Shown here in pieces: positions 43,486 to 51,758 of a DNA stretch of 64,000 nt. Below the pieces are notes generated by a model that had not been told where the DNA came from, did no database searches, and was given only the letters and a program-made list of their open reading frames with translations. Position 1 is the first letter of the stretch; each line of letters begins with the position of its first letter. The position numbers and the translations under genes are program-made. The DNA is from Micromonospora chokoriensis (GTDB lineage: Bacteria > Actinomycetota > Actinomycetes > Mycobacteriales > Micromonosporaceae). The DNA lies in NCBI RefSeq assembly GCF_000718555.1, contig NZ_JOAN01000017.1, positions 62,001-126,000 on the forward strand, read 5' to 3'.

Positions 43486-43700
43486 GGGGTCCCTCCGGCG
43501 GGATGGCGCGCCCAGGTGGGCGAGGACGACGGACCGCGACCGCGGGTCCGTCGTCATCCGGCATTCCCGTGGTCCGATTTTCGCAAGACACGCCCCCGCC
43601 GGAACCTCCGACACCGGTCGCGCCGTCCATACTGACCGTGGGGGGCGAATTTCATACAGTTACCGTCGCGTCTGCGGCGGTCGACGGGAAAGAGGACACT

Positions 43701-44681
43701 GTGCCTCCTGCCGCACCCAGCCCGATCCTGCGTCGTCGCCGGTTGGGCATCGAGCTGCGCCGCCTGCGTGAGGCCGCGGGCCTCACCGGCGACCAGGTCA
43801 TCGAGCGCATCGGTTGGGCCTCCGCGTCCAAACTGTCCCGCCTGGAGAACGGCCGCAGCCGACCGGACCCGCAGGACGTCGGCGACCTGCTCGACCTCTA
43901 CGGCGCCGACCAGGCGCTGCACGACGAGCTGCTCGGCATCACCAACGAGGCCGGCGACATGCGCGGCTGGTTGAAGAACTTCCCGGTGATGACGCAGCAG
44001 CAGCGCAGCTGGGCCGAGCTGGAGGCCGGCTGCGCGGAGATCTCCGAGTACAACCCGGTGCTGGTGCCGGGCCTGCTGCAGACCCCCGGGTACGCCCAGC
44101 TCCGGATCGTGTCGGCCGGTCAGGTGAGCGAGGGCGCGGGCGAGTCCGAGCCGGGCGACGAGCCGGGGACCGAGGTGCAGGCGCGACTGGCCCGCCAGTC
44201 GTTGCTGACTCGGGAGCCACACGCGCCCAGCTACACCGCGGTGCTGGAGGAGGCGGCCCTCGGCCGCCGGGCCGGGCCACCCGAGGTGCTGCACGAGCAA
44301 CTGCTCCAACTCTGCGAGCTGGCCCTGCTGCCCAATGTGAACCTGCACGTGCTACTCCGGGACACCCAGATCGGCAATTGGTACCTTCCGCCGACCGCGT
44401 TCTCGGTCTATCGGTTCGCCGATCCCCTCGATCCGGAGACATTGGCCATCGAAGGTGGCTTCACCGACGTCATGTCGACCGAGTCAATCACGCTAAATCG
44501 CTATAAAGTGGTGTTCGAGTGGCTATGCACGGCGGCACTTGATACTTCGGACACCCTCTCTTGGCTGATCGAGGCAACGGGACGGCTGACCGAGGCGGCG
44601 CCCCCATCCACAGTGGCGTTCGGGCCGGCAACGGCGCCGACCCAGCGCCGCCGGGACTCGGGGCGGCTGACGGACCGGTGA
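43701..44681 (+). CDS. XRE-type regulator with DUF5753 domain
   Basis: Regulator of 326 aa. An N-terminal helix-turn-helix (LGIELRRLREAAGLTGDQVIERIGWASASKLSRLENGRSRP) is followed by the DUF5753 domain with EYNPVLVPGLLQTPGYAQ and later HVLLRDTQIG. This is one of the commonest actinobacterial regulator types and is normally followed by a DUF397 gene, as here. GTG 43701 has AGAGGA five bases upstream. Toward the 3' end GC content drops and a 16-codon stretch has A/T-ending codons (AATCGCTATAAAGTGG), unlike its neighbours. Target genes are unknown. Confidence 0.9.
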   Translation: MPPAAPSPILRRRRLGIELRRLREAAGLTGDQVIERIGWASASKLSRLENGRSRPDPQDVGDLLDLYGADQALHDELLGITNEAGDMRGWLKNFPVMTQQQRSWAELEAGCAEISEYNPVLVPGLLQTPGYAQLRIVSAGQVSEGAGESEPGDEPGTEVQARLARQSLLTREPHAPSYTAVLEEAALGRRAGPPEVLHEQLLQLCELALLPNVNLHVLLRDTQIGNWYLPPTAFSVYRFADPLDPETLAIEGGFTDVMSTESITLNRYKVVFEWLCTAALDTSDTLSWLIEATGRLTEAAPPSTVAFGPATAPTQRRRDSGRLTDR

Positions 44682-44755
44682 TCCACGGGGGACCTTCCGT
44701 CGGGACGTGCGGCACCACTCGTCCCATCGGATCGCGTCACATCAGGAGCAGAACC

Positions 44756-44995
44756 ATGAACGACATCCGCAACACGCCGTCCGTCTCCGCCCACTCGTTG
44801 GCGGACGCCCCGTGGCGTACCAGCACTCGCAGCCAGACCTCCAACTGCGTGGAGGTCGCCCCGCTCGCCACCGGCCCGTCGGCGGTCGCCCTGCGCGACA
44901 GCAAGGACCGGGGCGGCCCGGTGCTGCTGTTCAACCGCGCAGGGTGGCTCGGTTTCATCTCCGGAGCAAAGAAGGGCCAGTTCGATCTGAACTGA
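44756..44995 (+). CDS. DUF397 partner protein
   Basis: Protein of 79 aa with the DUF397 signature: WRTSTRSQTSNCVEVAP, VALRDSKDRGGPVLLF and a final WLGFISGAKKGQFD. In Streptomyces such proteins pair with XRE/DUF5753 regulators, behaving like an antitoxin-style or developmental switch. ATG 44756 has AGGAG seven bases upstream, and it begins 74 bases after the regulator stop. A strong terminator follows, so the pair looks like one unit. Confidence 0.9.
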   Translation: MNDIRNTPSVSAHSLADAPWRTSTRSQTSNCVEVAPLATGPSAVALRDSKDRGGPVLLFNRAGWLGFISGAKKGQFDLN

Positions 44996-45008
44996 TTCGG
45001 TGACTGGC

Positions 45009-45041
45009 ACGGGGCCGTCGGCACACTGCCGGCGGCCCCGT
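45009..45041 (+). terminator. Terminator of the XRE/DUF397 unit
   Basis: ACGGGGCCG and CGGCCCCGT-type arms around a short loop, 14 bases after the DUF397 stop, with TCGGCA/TGCCGG extending the stem. No T-run. Confidence 0.7.
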
Positions 45042-45143
45042 CGCGTTGCGCCCGGGGTAACACCACCGCAATTGCCACCCGCGACCCTGCTGAACAGCGA
45101 TCCGCCGATCGGACGAGGCTCGAAAACAATAGGCGCGTTTCAG

Positions 45144-45171
45144 TTGCTGGGACGAACACGGGGCGTAACAT
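45144..45171 (+). promoter_or_regulatory. Candidate promoter for the small gene at 45234
   Basis: TTGCTG, 16 bases, then TAACAT. The surroundings are less GC-rich than average. Partial match to both hexamers only. It lies in a 238-base gap after a terminator, so a promoter is expected here. Confidence 0.4.
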
Positions 45172-45233
45172 GGCCCACGAGTACGTGGAACTTCCACACT
45201 GGCTCATCCGTCGCGGTTCATCCGGAGACCCTC

Positions 45234-45509
45234 ATGCGGTTCCTGATCGTTCGCACCGACATCCGCGCCGTCGCTGACGGGGACATCGCCGCCGCCTGGG
45301 CGGACGGCCACCGACTGCGCGACGAGACGACCACGCCCGAGCCACGACGGCAGACCGTGCACGCCGAGGACCGGGACGCCGCGTTACTGCTGGCCCGCGC
45401 CCTGGCCACGGTCGGCGCGGTCCGCGCCGGCAAACAACGGGTCAAGGTCGTGCCGCTGATCGAGCCGCGGCCCGCCTTCCGACACAGACCGGGCCGCACC
45501 GGCACCTGA
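45234..45509 (+). CDS. Small hypothetical protein
   Basis: Protein of 91 aa, ATG 45234 with GGAG seven bases upstream. It opens MRFLIVRTDIRAVADGDIAAAWADG, suggesting a beta strand and helix, then a charged stretch (TVHAEDRDAALLLARALATVGAVRAGKQRVKVVPL) that reads like helix-strand, and a basic tail. No membrane segment. Family not recognised. It has its own promoter candidate and stands between the DUF397 terminator and the convergent nudC, so it is not part of either unit. Confidence 0.6.
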   Translation: MRFLIVRTDIRAVADGDIAAAWADGHRLRDETTTPEPRRQTVHAEDRDAALLLARALATVGAVRAGKQRVKVVPLIEPRPAFRHRPGRTGT

Positions 45510-45636
45510 TTCCACAGGTCGTCCGTCGTGGTCGGACCGGCTCCCCCGCCGCGTTTCTCGCACCCACCGACCACGACGGCCCGTGTTCCCGGCCCGTGAC
45601 CGTCGCGGCAACGGCGGCCACGGGTCGGGACCGTGC

Positions 45637-46596
45637 TTACCGGTCGCCGTTCACCCAGCCGTCCAGCCAACGGTGGATGAGAAACAGCGCAATCGACGAC
45701 GGTGGCGGCAGGATCAGCCGGGCCCCATCGCCCACGTCCACCGTCTGCCCGGCCAACGCCGCCCCGATCTCCCGGCGGGAGAACCACCGGGCGTACGCGA
45801 TCTCGGCCGGGTCGACCCGCACCGGCTCGGTCGGGTTCGCGGTGGCCAGGAAGCCCAGCATCAGTGAGCCGGGGAACGGCCACGCCTGGCTGCCCACGTA
45901 CCCGATGCGCTCGACCCCGATGCCCACCTCCTCGCGGACCTCGCGCAGCACGGCCGCCTCCGCCGACTCGCCCGGCTCCACATAGCCGGCCAGGCAGGAG
46001 TAGCGCCGACCACCCGGGGTGCCCGGCCAGCCGGCGTTGTTGCCGAGCAGGCAGCGGCCGTCCGGGCCGTCCACGCCGTCATGGACGAGCACGATCATCG
46101 CCGGGTCGGTACGCGGCCAGATCCGCCCACCGTTGCGGTCCACCCGGGACCAACCGGCCTCATCCATCGCGGTCGGCGCGCCGGTGCTCGTCGAGTAACC
46201 GTGTCGGGTGTGCCAGTTGACAAGCGCCAGCGCAGTGGTGAAGATGCCGGCCTCCCGGTCGGCGAGCAGGTGGCCCACCTCGCGGAGGTTGACCGCCCGG
46301 CTCCCCGGGATCGCCGGCAGCGGCGCGTCGACCGCGAAGACCGGCACCCCGTCCGGCTCGACACCCAGGAACATCGCCGTCGACTCGGACCCGGCGGGCA
46401 CATCGGCTGCCCCGAACAGCACCAACGCCGGAGGCGACGAATCGGTGCGGGCCAGTGTCCGACCGTCGTCGGTCGAATCGAGCAGCAGCACTCGGGCTCG
46501 CAACCACGCCTCGGTCAACCACTGCGAGTCACCCCGTCGGTGCGCGGCCCGATCCAGCGTGGACCGCGCCAACGGCGGCGCCGCCTCCCCGCTCAC
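45637..46596 (-). CDS. nudC: NUDIX hydrolase NudC (NAD diphosphatase), zinc cysteines lost
   Basis: NUDIX enzyme of 319 aa that in this family hydrolyses NAD(H) and can remove NAD caps from RNA. The Nudix box is at about 204-226 (GYVEPGE...REVREEVGI) and the NudC-specific SQ-x-WPFP-x-S follows at 236-244 (SQAWPFPGS). The segment where family members carry the C-x2-C ... C-x2-C zinc knuckle reads WHTRHGYSTSTGAPTAMDEAGWSR and has no cysteine. GTG 46596 starts inside a tandem repeat and overlaps the stop of a 27-codon mini-ORF. It follows the M16 gene on the same strand. Confidence 0.85.
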   Translation of the reverse strand: MSGEAAPPLARSTLDRAAHRRGDSQWLTEAWLRARVLLLDSTDDGRTLARTDSSPPALVLFGAADVPAGSESTAMFLGVEPDGVPVFAVDAPLPAIPGSRAVNLREVGHLLADREAGIFTTALALVNWHTRHGYSTSTGAPTAMDEAGWSRVDRNGGRIWPRTDPAMIVLVHDGVDGPDGRCLLGNNAGWPGTPGGRRYSCLAGYVEPGESAEAAVLREVREEVGIGVERIGYVGSQAWPFPGSLMLGFLATANPTEPVRVDPAEIAYARWFSRREIGAALAGQTVDVGDGARLILPPPSSIALFLIHRWLDGWVNGDR

Positions 46597-46744
46597 ACCA
46601 GCGCTCCGCTACGCTCCGCGCCGCCGTGAGACGGCCCGCTGCTGAACCCCATGGCTCGCTCGCTCCGCTCGCTCACACCAGCGCTCCGCTACGCTCCGCG
46701 CCGCCGTGAGACGGCCCGCTGCTGAACCCCATGGCTCGCTCGCT
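46591..46744. repeat. Tandem duplication, 74-base copies with 80-base period
   Basis: Copies at 46591-46664 and 46671-46744 are identical, each running from GCTCACACCAGCGCTCCGCT to ATGGCTCGCTCGCT, with a 6-base joint. Together they fill the whole space between the M16 gene stop and the nudC start and carry the nudC ribosome-binding site twice. Confidence 0.9.
46593..46676 (-). CDS. Mini-ORF (27 codons) coupled to nudC
   Basis: Created by the duplication: the copy-2 equivalent of the nudC GTG (46676), with the same GGAGC seven bases upstream, opens a 27-codon frame whose TGA overlaps the real nudC GTG (GTGA). The peptide begins MSERSERAMGFSSGPS. Whether it is translated is unknown. Confidence 0.35.
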   Translation of the reverse strand: MSERSERAMGFSSGPSHGGAERSGALV

Positions 46745-48087
46745 CACGCTCTTGGCTCGGTGTGGACCGTGGTCAGCGCGGCCAGCCCCGGGGTGACCCG
46801 CTCCGCGTCGCCGAGCACCACGATCGCCGCCCGAGCCGGGGCCAGGTACCGGGCCGCCGCCTGGGCGACCTCGTCGATGCTCGCCTTCGCCAACCTCGCC
46901 GCGTACTCGGCGAGGAAGTCCAGGCGCAGACCGTTGCCCGCGTACGCGCTGGTCAACGCCGCCAACCCGGCCTGGGTGGACATGCCGAGCTGGAGGGTGC
47001 CCAGGGCGTACTGGCGGGCCTGCTCCAGCTCCTCGGGCTTCGGCGGCAGCGACGCCAACCGACCCAGCTCGTACGTCGTCTCCAACAGTGCCGGCCCAGT
47101 GACCTCGGTGGCCACGTCGGCGGCGGCGACCAGCACCGACCCGGCGACGGAGTGCTCGATCCCCGAGTGCGGGCCGTACGTGTAGCCCTTGTCCTCACGG
47201 ATGTTCTCCACCCACCGGGAGGAGAAGTAGCCGCCGAAGATCAGGTTGGCCAGTTGCAGCGGGGCGTGGTCGGGGTCGGTGCGCGACACCGCCGGCAGCG
47301 CGATCCGCAGCGACGACTGCACCGAGCCGGGCCGGTCGACAAGCAGCAGCGGCCCCGGCTCCAGCGGCGGGGTCGCCGGCAACTCGGCCAGCCGCCCGGC
47401 CCCCAACCAGCCGCTGAGCGCCCGCTCGGCCGCGTCCAGTGCCTTCTCCGGCTGCACGTCGCCGACCAGCACCAACTGCGCGCCGGTCGGATGGACCCGC
47501 TCCGCGTGCAGGGTGCGCAGCGCCGCCGGTCGGACGGCGCGGATCTGGCCGGGCTCCGGCGTCTGCGTCGCGTACGGGTGTCGGCCGTAGATCCGCTTGA
47601 GCAGCGCCTCCCGGGCCAGGTGCGCTGGCTGGCTCTGCGCCACCTGGATCCGGTCGACCAGCCGGTCCCGTTCGGTGGCCACCTCGTCGCTCGGGTAGCT
47701 CGCGCCGGTCAACACCTCGGCCAGCAGCTCCAGCATCCGGTCCAGGCCGGTGACCAGGCCCGCGCCGGAGAGCATCAGCCGGTCCGGGTCGACGCCCGCG
47801 GAGAGCCCACCGCCCACCTTCTGCAACTCGGCGGCGATCTGCACGCTTGTCATCGACTCGGTGCCGGAGAGCATGGTCTGCGAGAGCATCGCGCCGCGGG
47901 CCAGGTGCACCCGCCCGAACGGCATCCAGAGCCGCAGCTCGACCAGGGGCACGGCAGGCCGGCGTACGGCGATCACGGTGAGACCGTTGCGCAAGGTGCG
48001 CTCGGCCTGCTTGGGCACCTTGAGCTTGCGGTTCGGACCGAGCGGCGGCAGCGTACGCGGGCCCGCAGGAGCGGTGGTGACACTCAT
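46744..48087 (-). CDS. M16-family peptidase-like subunit lacking the zinc motif
   Basis: Protein of 447 aa with the M16 (pitrilysin/MPP) fold: ERTLRNGLTVIAVRRPAVPLVELRLWMPFG at the start, where the HxxEH of active subunits is missing (RVHLARGAMLSQTML instead), and a typical second half (DPDHAPLQLANLIFGGYFSSRWVENIREDKGYTYGPHSG). The R-x-Y motif of M16 second subunits (KGYTYG) is present. It would pair with the catalytic subunit encoded immediately upstream, whose stop overlaps this start by four bases (ATGA). No signal peptide. Confidence 0.88.
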   Translation of the reverse strand: MSVTTAPAGPRTLPPLGPNRKLKVPKQAERTLRNGLTVIAVRRPAVPLVELRLWMPFGRVHLARGAMLSQTMLSGTESMTSVQIAAELQKVGGGLSAGVDPDRLMLSGAGLVTGLDRMLELLAEVLTGASYPSDEVATERDRLVDRIQVAQSQPAHLAREALLKRIYGRHPYATQTPEPGQIRAVRPAALRTLHAERVHPTGAQLVLVGDVQPEKALDAAERALSGWLGAGRLAELPATPPLEPGPLLLVDRPGSVQSSLRIALPAVSRTDPDHAPLQLANLIFGGYFSSRWVENIREDKGYTYGPHSGIEHSVAGSVLVAAADVATEVTGPALLETTYELGRLASLPPKPEELEQARQYALGTLQLGMSTQAGLAALTSAYAGNGLRLDFLAEYAARLAKASIDEVAQAAARYLAPARAAIVVLGDAERVTPGLAALTTVHTEPRA

Positions 48088-49394
48088 CGGGAGCCTCCGG
48101 GAATGACCTCGATCGCGGCCCGACGCTCCGGGCGCAGGGTGGACGCGGCAGCCCGGACCTGCTCCTCGGTGACCTCGCCAACCAGCCGGGGCAAGTCGTT
48201 GAGCAGACCCGGTTCGCCGCGTTGCTGCTCCAGCACGGCCATCCGCAACGCCCGACCGAGCACCGCGTCGGTGTCGCGCAGCAGGTGGGTCGCCATCCGG
48301 GCCTGGGTGCGGGCCAGCTCACCGTCGGTCAACCCGTCGGTGGCCAGCCGGTCCAGCTCCTCGTCGATGGTGCGCAGCACCTTGTCCACATCGCCCCCGG
48401 GCGGCAGGTGCGCCTGCAACAGCAGCGCGGTGGGATCGCGTACGTCGAACGGGTCGCCCATGAAACCGAGGTATCCGCCGAGGCTGGTCACCGTGCGGTC
48501 CCGCTGCACCAGGCGCTCGACCAGCCGCGACGCGTCGCCGTCGGTGAGCACCTCGGCCAGCACCACGTACGGCAGGTAGCCGGCGAAATCGGTGACCGGG
48601 TCGGGCACGCGCCAGGCGCCGGCCACCGCCGGCAGCGGTGCCAGGGCATCGGTGTACGAGGTGCGCCGCTCGGCGCTCAGGTCGGGCTCGGTGAAGTCGG
48701 GCCGTTTCGGCGCCGGACGGGCCGGCACGTCGCCGAAGTGCCGGGTGACCAGTTCGGTCGCTTCGGCCACGTCGATGTCGCCGCTGACGGCCAGCACGGC
48801 GTTGCCGCTGGCGTAGTAGCGGCGGAAGAAGTCCGCGGCGTCGGCGACGGTCGCCGACTCCAGGTCGTCGAAGGAGCCGTAGCCGTCGTGGGCGTTCGGG
48901 AAGGTGTCGAACATGACCGGTGGCAGGGTCAGCCAGGGGAAGCCGCCGTACGGCCGGTTGAGGACGTTGACCCGGATCTCCTCCTTGACCACGTCGACCT
49001 GGTTACGCAGGTTCTCCTCGGTCAGCCGGGGGCCGCGCATCCGGTCCGCCTCCAGGAACAGCGCGCGTTCCAGCGCGTTGCTCGGCAGCGTCTCGAAGTA
49101 GTCGGTGTAGTCCAGGTGGGTGGAACCGTTGAAGGTGCCACCCGCGCCCTGCACATGCCGGAAGTGGGCCAGCTTCTCCAAGTTTTCCGAGCCCTGGAAC
49201 ATCAGGTGCTCGAAGAGGTGGGCGAAGCCGGTACGCCCCTCCGGCTCCGAGCGGATGCCGACGTCGTAGACCACCGCCACCCCGATCACCGGGGCACTGC
49301 GATCGGGGGTGAGCACCACCCGCAGGCCGTTGTCGAGGGTGAACCGCTCGACCGGATACTTCGTCGCTGGAATTCTGGATCTCCGCGCCGCCAC
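48084..49394 (-). CDS. M16-family zinc peptidase, catalytic subunit
   Basis: Protein of 436 aa with the inverted zinc motif H59-L-F-E-H63 (GFAHLFEHLMFQGSENL) and the downstream Glu ligand region VDVVKEEIRVNVLNRPYGG. The fold is the two-subunit bacterial M16B type; its non-catalytic partner is encoded next with a four-base overlap. Substrate unknown; such pairs degrade peptides or process small precursors. No signal peptide, so cytoplasmic. It ends up 11 bases from the stop of the upstream ssuD gene, which reads in the same direction. Confidence 0.9.
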   Translation of the reverse strand: MAARRSRIPATKYPVERFTLDNGLRVVLTPDRSAPVIGVAVVYDVGIRSEPEGRTGFAHLFEHLMFQGSENLEKLAHFRHVQGAGGTFNGSTHLDYTDYFETLPSNALERALFLEADRMRGPRLTEENLRNQVDVVKEEIRVNVLNRPYGGFPWLTLPPVMFDTFPNAHDGYGSFDDLESATVADAADFFRRYYASGNAVLAVSGDIDVAEATELVTRHFGDVPARPAPKRPDFTEPDLSAERRTSYTDALAPLPAVAGAWRVPDPVTDFAGYLPYVVLAEVLTDGDASRLVERLVQRDRTVTSLGGYLGFMGDPFDVRDPTALLLQAHLPPGGDVDKVLRTIDEELDRLATDGLTDGELARTQARMATHLLRDTDAVLGRALRMAVLEQQRGEPGLLNDLPRLVGEVTEEQVRAAASTLRPERRAAIEVIPGGSR

Positions 49395-49404
49395 GGAGTC
49401 GACC

Positions 49405-50520
49405 CTAGCGCGTCGACACCTCCGCCACCCGCGACCTTCCCGGAGCCGCCGCCACCGGGGCTGTCACCAGGGGCAGCACCTCGGCCCCGACCCGTTCGGC
49501 CTCCTCCCGGTGCGGCCAGCCGGAGAGGATGAACTCGTCGACGCCGAGCGCCGCGTACTCGTCGATTCGGGCCGCGACCTCGGCGTAGCTGCCGACCAGC
49601 GCGGTGCCGGCGCCCTCGCGGACCAGGCCGACGCCGGCCCAGAGGTTCGGTGCGACGGTGAGCCCGTCGGTGCGGCCGGCGTTCAGCGCGGCCATCCGGG
49701 CCTGACCCACCGAGTCCATCCGGCGGAACCGGGCCTGGGCGGCGGCGATCCGTTCCGGGCTCATCCCGGCCAGCAGCCGGTCGGCCTCCGCCCACGCCTC
49801 GGCACCTGTCGGCCGGGCGATGACGTGCAGCCGGAGGCCGGTGCGCAGGGTGCGGCCCTGCTCGGCGGCGAGCGCCCGGACCCGGGCGACCCGGGCCCCG
49901 ATCGACGCTGGCGGCTCACCCCACATCAGGTACACGTCGGCCTGCCGGGCGGCCACCGTCTCGGCAGCCGGGGACGCGCCGCCGAAGTAGACCGGCGGCG
50001 GCTCGGCGAGCGGGCTGGCGAGGCCGCCGCCGTCGACCCGGTAGTGCTCACCGGCGTAGTCGAACGGCCCGCCGGCCCAGGCGCGACGAAGCACCTCGAC
50101 GAACTCTCCGGTACGCGCGTAGCGGTCGTCGTGCCCGAGGAAGTCGCCGTACGCGCGCTGCTCGGCCGGGTCGCCCCCGGTCACGATGTTGAGTGACAGC
50201 CGGCCACCCGAGATGGCCTGGAAGGCCTCGGCCTGCTGGGCGATCAGGGTGGGCAGCGCGAAGCCGGCCCGGACGGCGACCAGCATGCCGAGCCGCTCGG
50301 TGTGCTGGGCGACCGCCGCGCAGACGATCCACGGGTCGGGGCAGCCGGCGCCCACCGGCGTGAGAACGGCGGTGAATCCGTTCGTCTCGGCGGCCCGGCC
50401 AACCTCGGCCAGGTAGGCCACGGTCGCGGCCCGGTCGTGCCTCGCGGCCCCCGCGGTGACGGTGGCGGCACCGACCTGGTCGCCATCGCCGGAGGTGGGC
50501 AGGAACCAGTGGAAGGTCAT
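49405..50520 (-). CDS. ssuD: FMNH2-dependent alkanesulfonate monooxygenase
   Basis: Luciferase-like flavin monooxygenase of 371 aa that releases sulfite from alkanesulfonates. The start MTFHWFLPTSGDG and later SLNIVTGGDPAEQRAYGDFLGHDDRYARTGEFVEVLRRAW are characteristic of SsuD, as is VYFGGASPAAETVAARQADVYLMWGEPP. The length agrees with the family. It is divergent from ssuABC, with two operator-like sites between. The flavin reductase that supplies FMNH2 is not in the window. Confidence 0.9.
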   Translation of the reverse strand: MTFHWFLPTSGDGDQVGAATVTAGAARHDRAATVAYLAEVGRAAETNGFTAVLTPVGAGCPDPWIVCAAVAQHTERLGMLVAVRAGFALPTLIAQQAEAFQAISGGRLSLNIVTGGDPAEQRAYGDFLGHDDRYARTGEFVEVLRRAWAGGPFDYAGEHYRVDGGGLASPLAEPPPVYFGGASPAAETVAARQADVYLMWGEPPASIGARVARVRALAAEQGRTLRTGLRLHVIARPTGAEAWAEADRLLAGMSPERIAAAQARFRRMDSVGQARMAALNAGRTDGLTVAPNLWAGVGLVREGAGTALVGSYAEVAARIDEYAALGVDEFILSGWPHREEAERVGAEVLPLVTAPVAAAPGRSRVAEVSTR

Positions 50521-50560
50521 CGCGAAGTCGCCTCTCTGCCGGTCACCGAATGCCGATTAC

Positions 50561-50583
50561 CCTAGCAAGCTGGTAGGAAATAC
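50561..50583. promoter_or_regulatory. Operator-like site 1 in the ssuD-ssuA gap
   Basis: CCTAGCAA, four bases, GTAGGAAATAC. Shares CCTA-x-CAA-N4-GTAGGA with site 2 and lies nearest to ssuD (about 41 bases upstream of its start). Confidence 0.6.
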
Positions 50584-50652
50584 CGACATGGATGAGACGC
50601 GCCATCCCGCCATGTGGATGGGTCTTGACGCTGACCGCAGCCTGGCCCACTC

Positions 50653-50676
50653 TTCCTACCAACTAAGTAGGAATAC
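50653..50676. promoter_or_regulatory. Operator-like site 2 in the ssuD-ssuA gap
   Basis: Perfect inverted repeat TTCCTAC-N7-GTAGGAA, continued by TAC. It ends about 18 bases before the ssuA start, a position suited to repression. The style resembles sites of Rrf2-family regulators such as CymR, and an Rrf2 gene ends this operon. Confidence 0.65.
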
Positions 50677-50693
50677 TGCGGATTGGATGGACG

Positions 50694-51758
50694 ATGAGAC
50701 GGCTCCCCTTGCGCCGGTTGGTCACCCTGGCCACTCTCGCCGCCCTCGGCGCGGCGACCCTTGGCAGCACCGCCGCGTGCGGCGACGACAGCGAGGGCAC
50801 GGGCGGCAGCTCCGGCCCGGTGACGTTGCGCCTCGGCTACTTCCCCAACATCACCCACGCGCCGGCGGTCGTCGGCGTGGAGAAGGGCATCTTCGCCGAG
50901 AAGCTCGGCACCGACGTCAAGCTGGACCCGAAGACCTTCAACGCCGGCCCGGCCGCCATCGAGGCGGTCTTCTCCGGCGCGCTGGACGCCACCTACATCG
51001 GTCCGAACCCGACCGTGAACGCCTTCTCCAAGTCCAAGGGTGAGGCCGTCCGGGTCATCTCCGGTGCGGCCTCCGGCGGTGTGGCGCTTGTGGTCAAGCC
51101 CGGCATCACCGGGGCACAGGACCTGAAGGGCAAGAAGATCGCCACCCCGCAGCTGGGCAACACCCAGGACGTGGCGATCCGTTACTGGCTCAAGCAGCAG
51201 GGCCTCACCACCACCAAGGAGGGTGGCGGCGACGTCAAGATCGTGCCGCAGGAGAACGCCCAGACGGTCGAGACGTTCAACAGCGGCACGATCGACGGGG
51301 CCTGGGTGCCCGAGCCGTTCGTCTCCCGCCTGGTCAACGCCGGCGGCAAGGTGCTCGTCGACGAGCGCGACCTGTGGCCGGACAAGAAGTTCGTCATCAC
51401 CAACCTGCTGGTGAGCACGAAGTTCCTCAAGGCACACCCGGACGTGGTGCAGAAGCTGGTCGACGGCCAGGTGGCCGCCAACGAGTTCGTCAACAGCAAG
51501 CCCGACGAGGCGCAGCAGGCCATCTCCGACGCGATCGGCAAGATCACCGGCAAGCCGCTGGACCTGAAGCTGATCAAGCAGGCGTGGCCGACGTTGGAGT
51601 TCACCAACGACCCGATCTCCTCCTCCCTGAAGGCCGGGCTCGACCACGCCGTCGATGTCGGTCTGACCGAGCCGGTCGACCTCAAGGGCCTGTACGACCT
51701 GAAGTACCTCAACAACGCGCTCAAGGCGCAGGGCAAGCCCGAGGTCGTCCAGCCATGA
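50694..51758 (+). CDS. ssuA: Aliphatic sulfonate ABC transporter, substrate-binding lipoprotein
   Basis: Exported binding protein of 354 aa. Signal with basic start MRRLPLRRLVTLATLAALGAATL and a Cys at STAACGDD where lipid would attach. The mature part has TLRLGYFPNITHAPAVVGVEKGIF and FNAGPAAIEAVFSGALDATYIGPNPTVNAF, typical of SsuA/TauA/nitrate binders. Context (ssuD opposite, ATPase and permease following) makes aliphatic sulfonates the likely ligand. Stop overlaps the next ATG by four bases (ATGA). Confidence 0.88.
   Translation: MRRLPLRRLVTLATLAALGAATLGSTAACGDDSEGTGGSSGPVTLRLGYFPNITHAPAVVGVEKGIFAEKLGTDVKLDPKTFNAGPAAIEAVFSGALDATYIGPNPTVNAFSKSKGEAVRVISGAASGGVALVVKPGITGAQDLKGKKIATPQLGNTQDVAIRYWLKQQGLTTTKEGGGDVKIVPQENAQTVETFNSGTIDGAWVPEPFVSRLVNAGGKVLVDERDLWPDKKFVITNLLVSTKFLKAHPDVVQKLVDGQVAANEFVNSKPDEAQQAISDAIGKITGKPLDLKLIKQAWPTLEFTNDPISSSLKAGLDHAVDVGLTEPVDLKGLYDLKYLNNALKAQGKPEVVQP

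Noticed and set aside
46597..46743. Insertion-sequence remnant in the duplicated gap
   Set aside because: There are no terminal inverted repeats, target duplications or transposase fragments; the copies are simple tandem duplicates.
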